Assembly: GCF_001039355.2 (NCBI RefSeq)
Contig: NW_019776035.1
Coordinates: 599,678-663,677 of the forward strand
DNA from: Lingula anatina
Lineage: Eukaryota; Brachiopoda; Lingulata; Lingulida; Lingulidae
DNA: 64,000 nt
Reading direction: 5' to 3'
The stretch's first letter is position 1. Every line of letters begins with the position of its first letter. Shown in pieces: positions 58,665-64,000 of the stretch. The notes under the pieces were generated by a model. The model ran no database searches. It had not been told where the DNA came from and saw only the letters and a list, made by a program, of their open reading frames with translations. Position numbers and translations under genes: made by a program.

Positions 58665-59461
58665 NNNNATCTTATTTCTTTACTTCGGACGCGCTACTCA
58701 CTTGTTTGTCGCATCGGTGTTGAATAACAATTGTTTTTAGCGCGCTTATGATAATGATGGGATAGAATGTGATTCCATGTGGAATGAGATCGGCTGATAA
58801 TTAATGCTGAGACAGCCGTAATTACAAGTGTTTTTGTAACAGGAATCTGGCCCATAAGGTTAGCAATTAATTTTAAGTTATGAAAGTTCATTTAAAGATA
58901 ATTGCGAGAAGATAAAATTAGTTTTCCATTGTAAACTGTAACTTTTAGTAGCGTTAGAAATGCCGGTCTGATGTACAATGCACAGTACATGTAACACAAT
59001 CACTGTGCCTTTCAGTATTGGAGTAAAGAAAGTTCAGTAAAGTGTAGTGTATTGTTTAGAAACGAGAATGTAGCTGTACTAGTTGAGAGTTAAAGATTGT
59101 TTGTTTTATGTTCGTAATCAATGTTATTTTTAAAAGCGTATTTTTTCATTGTGTTAGTTGCGCCAGATGAGATTTACTACACAATCATTTAGAACCTAGT
59201 CGCTTGCATTACACTAGAATAGCCCAAAGTCGGTAAGAGTTACTTATATTTTGAAGATAAAGATAGGATAACATGCAACTGTTAAGTAAAGATGTTATTT
59301 AAGCGACTTAATAGCATTATATAAAAGAACTAGGTCAAGAATATGAGATGATTTTCTTATTTTATTTCAATTATTTTTTCAGTTGACGGTTTAATAAATC
59401 AGTAAAAACGACGCAAAGCTGTTGTTGTTGTGTGTGAGTATTGCAAGTGGCTACAGTCAAT

Positions 59462-60267
59462 GACTAGGATTTGAGATGGCCCATACCAATAGTCCACAAC
59501 TAAAGCCCTGAGACGGCCCGTACCAAACAACCGAACCAAGAAGACAGAATTTATGACCTACTTACAACCTGTGGTAACTCTAGATATCTGAGATGCCTGG
59601 AGCCAGTCAACAGCCATTATTTAGATGACCCGGCCCAGTCAAGTACTAGCAGTTACTGGTGGGACTGTAATTAAGGAAATTGAGCTAAGATCCAATCCGC
59701 AGCTTGCAATAAAGCTGAAATTGAGACTTTCTCGAGTATATGTTGACACTTGATTTCATATCCACAGATAACTATAAATACTAGTAGACCTCAATGTAGC
59801 TGAATATATTATTGGCTATCTTAATATACATATGATTATTAATTTGTTTGTTTGTTAAGATTCANAACGACTTGGATTTGAGTTGACCCATACCAATAGT
59901 CCACAACTAAAGCCCTGAGACGGCCCGTACCAAACAACCGAACCAAGAAGACAGAATTTATGACCTACTTACAACCTGTGGTAACTCTAGATATATGAGA
60001 TGCCTGGAGCCAGTCAACAGCCATAATTTAGATGACCCGGCCCAGTCAAGTACTAGCAGTTACTGGTGGGACTGTAATTAAGGAAATTGAGGTAAGATCC
60101 AATCCGCAGCTTGCAATAAAGCTGAAATTGAGACTTTCTCGAGTATATGTTGACACTTGATTTCATATCCACAGATAACTATAAATACTAGTAGACCTCA
60201 GTGTAGCTGAATATATTATTGGCTATCTTAATATACATATGATTATTAATTTATTTGTTTGTTAAGA
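59462..60267. repeat. Retrotransposon leader present twice across an N
   Basis: About 400 bases (59462-59862) are repeated at 59869-60267 with very few changes; a single N sits between them at 59865. Shared text includes CCATACCAATAGTCCACAAC and AAGCCCTGAGACGGCCCGTA. It is most likely another redundant contig end. Confidence 0.85.
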
Positions 60268-60480
60268 TTAAGATACTCGGCAATTTGACATGTTTGCTGT
60301 TGATGTTCAAATGTTTTAGCTAGCTTATTACTTATAGAGAAACTGTCTACATTTGGAAATTTACTTGTCTTGTGTAGTGTAGATAAGTTTATTTGAATTC
60401 AAATAAGTTACGCTGCCCATACCACCTGCCCCCTCCCTCCTTTCTAAGAATACCTGCTCACTGCTTGACATTAAAAATGG

Positions 60481-62205
60481 ATGCAGCTACAGGGTACCAT
60501 TACCAAGACATTACCCAGCACTAGGACAGTTCATTCTCAGACACCAACTGACCAAGAAGTAACAGTCAGAAACATATCGCCTAAAGATGATTTGAGAAGA
60601 AGACTAATTGAGGAATTAGATCCAGATGACTCCGTCAGTCAAGCCGGCTCAAACGTATCTTTTAAGGAGCGACAGTTAGAAGAAGAAGCTAGACAGGTTG
60701 CTTTGAAGGAAAGGCTGAAGTACCTTACAGCGCAGCAAGAAATAGAAGAGCAACAGATACGTTTAGAGCAGAGAAGAAAGCGGCTCTTGTTAGAATCAGA
60801 ACTGAATGAAAGCAAGAAAAGGGAAGAAATCTTTAGGAAAGCAATGGGAGGTGAAGATACTACTAAGAAGGAGTCAGACAGCAGCTATAGCCATGATGTT
60901 GTGAGGGCCTTAGAGAAGTTGAGCCTGAGTAGATTACCGATTCCAGAGCCACCTGTATTTGAGGGAAATTATCTAACATATGTAACATGGCGACTAGCAT
61001 TCAAGACTCTAATAGAAAGCAGAAATATCCCACCCAGTGAGAGGCTGTACTACCTAAAGAGGTACCTCAGAGGAGAAGCTAAAGAGACAGTGGATCATTT
61101 GTTTTACTTAGATTCAGAAGAGGCTTACATTGAAGCCCTTGAGATACTTGAAGATAGATATGGTGATAAATTTTTGATAGCAGAGGCTTTCAGAGACAAA
61201 TTAGAAAAGTGGCCCAAGATTAACAGTAGAGACAGTAAGGGACTTAGAAAACTATCAGATTTTCTCAGGCAGTGTTTAGCAGCAACAGATCAGAAAACTA
61301 TCAGATTTTCTCAGGCAGTGTTTAGCAGCAACAGATCATGTAGGAGAGTTGAAGATCCTGGACGACTGTCGGGAAAATAGGAAGTTACTTCAGAAACTAC
61401 CTGAATGGATCACACGAAGATGGGCCTGAATTGTCGAAGAATCACAAGGTTTCCCAGGCTTCAAGAGGTTTGTAGAGTTTGTAAAAAAGGAATCCGACAT
61501 TGTAAACAACTCTGTTATGAGACCAGCTAAAACTGCATTTAGCAAGAAAACCCCCACTTCCACCAGCCTTATGACGAAGACGAGCGATCAAGCTATACCA
61601 ACGCCTCCTGTCACGAAAAATGCCTGTACATTCTGTGAGAAAATAGGACACGACATCAGAGAATGCCGAAACTTCGAGAGAAAAACGCCACAAGAAAGAA
61701 TGGAGTTTATAAAGAAAAGAGGTCTTTGCCTAAGCTGCCTTAGAAACGGTCACTTAGCCAAGGAGTGTAAAAGGAAGGAACAATGCAGTAGATGTGGTCG
61801 TAAACACCCTGCCATACTACATGGGGACTACGAAGTCCTACACCCAGAAGATCAACATGTAAGAACATTGTCAAGTACTTGCCTAGAGGGAGCTATCAGT
61901 TCAATGACAATTCCAGTCTATATATCTGTAGGAAATTCCAGGAATGAAATCCTGACATATGCTCTTCTAGATAGTCAAAGTGATGTTACGTTCATTAGCG
62001 AAGAGTTAGCAGCCAAGCTGAATGCAGAAAGCGTACCTACAAGTATCAGGATTTCAACAGTCAACTCCAGCTATGTAGTCAAAACTTCAAAGGTTCCAGG
62101 ATTGACTGTAAGAGGTTTTAACTTAACAGAAACTATAGCACTACCAACCTGTTATACAAGAGAAAACATACCATTCAACAAGAAACATGTACCTAGACCA
62201 TCTGA
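60481..62205 (+). pseudogene. BEL/Pao gag and protease N-terminus, disrupted
   Basis: The first open frame (60481-61380) has a long charged coiled coil and then LPIPEPPVFEGNYLTYVTWR, typical of the Pao-family gag region. A perfect 46-bp tandem duplication beginning at 61247 shifts the frame, and an in-frame TGA lies at 61428-61430 in the frame that leads on. The second open frame (61517-62205) carries two CX2CX4HX4C knuckles (CTFCEKIGHDIREC, CLSCLRNGHLAKEC), a third Cys/His cluster, and ALLDSQSDVTFISEE, the aspartic protease active-site region of BEL elements. The frame ends at an N. The copy cannot make a complete polyprotein. Confidence 0.85.
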
Positions 62206-62334
62206 NTATACTTAAGTGTGTACATGTATCTAATTGTAAATGAAATCAGGAAAGTATCATTTGAGATCAACCGCATCGACCAAATATGCACATGACAGTG
62301 TTATCTAGGTTAATGCAGTTTCTCACACATAAGG

Positions 62335-62872
62335 CGTCAAATAAAACCTATTCAGCACCTGCAAGCACAGCAGAAATTCCAAACCGGAAAATGCGGGAAT
62401 AACAAAAGAAAGCCTAAATCAGCAAAATCGGCAAAGAAGGGCAAGTCTGTGCAGAAGCCAGCGGCTAGTGCTGACACTGGGGATTTTCGAAAACGAAATT
62501 AATTAGCATGGACAATAGTCAAGAAAAACATGGATTGAAACTAAACATTCATGCAATTATACACAGCCGCATAAACTCTTTAAAGGAACTTTATACACAA
62601 ACAATGCAAGACTCGAAGTCTAAAGAGCTTGGCAAATTTCAGCGGGCCTATTTATTTAAGAAATCTAGAAATCTCAAGAAATCTATGCCAGCTCTCAATA
62701 CAAGGCATTATCTAACTGGTTTACCAAGCAAGATGTCCTGAAGAGCAAGTTGTAACTGAAGGCATTACCAAATTTAAGAACTTTGTAAAAGAAGAAATGT
62801 GTGGGCCAGACAACTTTGAAGTAGATAGATATGCTTGGTTGGGATCTTTAGTCATCTGCAAAATAAGATGAA
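62335..62872 (+). pseudogene. Broken lysine-rich coding fragment, unrecognised
   Basis: Three successive pieces read like protein: a Lys-rich segment (NKRKPKSAKSAKKGKSVQ) ending at TAA, an open frame from 62508 to 62741 with KELGKFQRAYLFKKSRNLKK, and a piece in another frame from about 62712 to 62872 with GITKFKNFVKEEMCGPDNFE. The change of frame near 62720 suggests an indel or a splice that I cannot place. I do not recognise the family; it may belong to a transposon. Confidence 0.35.
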
Positions 62873-64000
62873 AGAGAGTCAACCTACATGTACACCAACA
62901 CAGTTACCTCCGTTTCCCGTTTCATTGACCATCAGGTATGGTATAACTTTTTACAGTGATGTTTTTTAGTATTATTGAATACAATGCCATGTCAGTTTAG
63001 ATTTTTTATTTGTATGACACATTGTGAAGTTGATATAAGGTACACAAAAAGTAAATAACCTCGGAAATACAATTAATAGATCTGATAAGAACCAAGTGGT
63101 AATTGAAAAAAGCCAAGAATGGGTAGGTGACAAATGCCCTTTTAGTATTAGTGCACATGTTGTTACGTTATAATGTGTTACGTTATAATGTGATTGTGGT
63201 ATCTCGTGACTTTTTGACCAATCGGAACATTGCAAATTGCACGCTCCAGAAGAGAAAAAAAGGTCAAGGTCAAGTGAACGCAACAGAAGCGTTTTCTCCG
63301 CAGCATTGCGATACATGTACTGATGACCGGGGCTGATGAATGGTGCGAGATTTGTCATTGATCTACGATTCAAACATGAGAAATATTCTGGGAAAAGGAC
63401 CCGTGTACAACATGTATGGATTCCCAATGGAGAGAGGTATTTTGTATGTGACTGAATGACGTTTGCCTCCGAATCCGTCGATGCATAACTATAGCGGTGA
63501 CAGTGTGACTTGGATTTTCATGAGAAACTGTGCCGCGGGAGAATGTTATTGAGGTGAACAATAATTTGTTTGACAATGTGGATGTATTTAACTTTAAAGC
63601 GAGGAGGAGGATGTGGCGATAGGCCTGACTGCCCGAGGTGGCATTTATTGACATACATGTGTGCACCATCCATCAACTTCAAGACATTATAATCATTCAT
63701 GTACAAATGACTTTTAAGATTAACTGTAATATTGTTTATTCTTGTTTAGCTTGTTATATTATGTTCTAGTTCTGAAAATTGTTATGTGTTAATCATAGCT
63801 TAGTAATATAGTAAAATTGTTCAAGAACATTGCTTTATGTTATGAGAATCCGTCCGTAACAATGTGTATTTATTGTTACTAGGCAACTGTATTGTCTATT
63901 GTCTTATCTTAGAGACTGTGACAATTATTTTTTTCTTTGTTGCATAAACACTGATAGACATTCAAATAACTGATTTTCAATTGTTGTTCATTAATTTCAC
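62873..64000. other. Unassigned non-coding sequence
   Basis: No convincing exon. There is a short direct repeat of TGTTACGTTATAATG at 63160-63190. Overlapping open frames on both strands here have no recognisable features. Confidence 0.55.

Larger units (their letters stand above)
58669..62205 (+). mobile_element. Decayed, truncated BEL/Pao-type LTR retrotransposon
   Basis: Order: likely LTR/leader sequence (58669 to about 60470), gag, zinc knuckles and the start of a protease; the sequence then breaks at the N at 62206. No reverse transcriptase, RNase H or integrase follows and no second LTR was recognised. LTR borders are not fixed. A possible polyadenylation signal AATAAA is at 59392-59397. 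Confidence 0.75.

Noticed and set aside
63127-63427. Open frames on both strands near the right edge
   Set aside because: Overlapping, no motifs, no splice context; treated as chance.

Overview
This window looks like one piece of an AT-rich, intron-rich invertebrate animal genome, probably from a marine and highly heterozygous species. The evidence is the exon/intron structure with GT..AG sites, a transmembrane adenylyl cyclase gene, an animal TNP2-like transposase, BEL/Pao gag sequence and many MITE-type elements. I cannot name the species. There are no bacterial genes, operons, CRISPR arrays, rRNA genes or tRNA genes that I can support.

Region 1 to 46.55 kb (minus strand): the N-terminal half of a membrane-bound class III adenylyl cyclase. 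Reading from the high-coordinate end, the exons encode a basic cytoplasmic N-terminus (46395-46553, 35476-35622), the first transmembrane cassette (two exons, present three times in this assembly), the helical linker, the C1a catalytic half, the C1b linker and the start of the second transmembrane cassette. The gene leaves the window at base 1, so C2 is not here. Nearly every exon join was checked by hand and keeps frame. The linker entering C1 is encoded by two different, phase-matched exons (6885-7021 and 5936-6099). These must be mutually exclusive, because including both gives an immediate stop.

Region 8.8 to 33.4 kb is repeated inside the cyclase introns. Block A (transmembrane exons) occurs at 8829-10727, about 10730-14930 and 20162-22060. 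Block B occurs at about 14930-20103 and 22061-27215. Block C occurs at about 27215-30288 and 30304-33361. Single Ns sit at the block borders, and the first and third A blocks agree at a constant offset of 11333 with no indel. This looks like uncollapsed haplotypes and redundant contigs, not a biological amplification. The middle A block carries an extra 2.48-kb non-autonomous DNA element with 29-bp terminal inverted repeats and six or seven direct copies of a GTAACGGAGGTTAGG-like motif.

Region 46.6 to 51.2 kb is non-coding, with several microsatellites and one MITE. Region 51.3 to 57.6 kb is a head-to-head gene pair. On the minus strand is a three-exon, intact TNP2/CACTA-like transposase gene of about 934 codons. 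On the plus strand are the first two exons of a small-barrel plus coiled-coil protein gene. About 207 bp of GC-rich promoter sequence with an NRF1-like palindrome lies between them. Region 58.6 to 62.2 kb is a decayed, truncated BEL/Pao LTR retrotransposon (leader, gag, zinc knuckles, start of protease). The last 1.8 kb holds a broken lysine-rich coding fragment and otherwise unassigned sequence.
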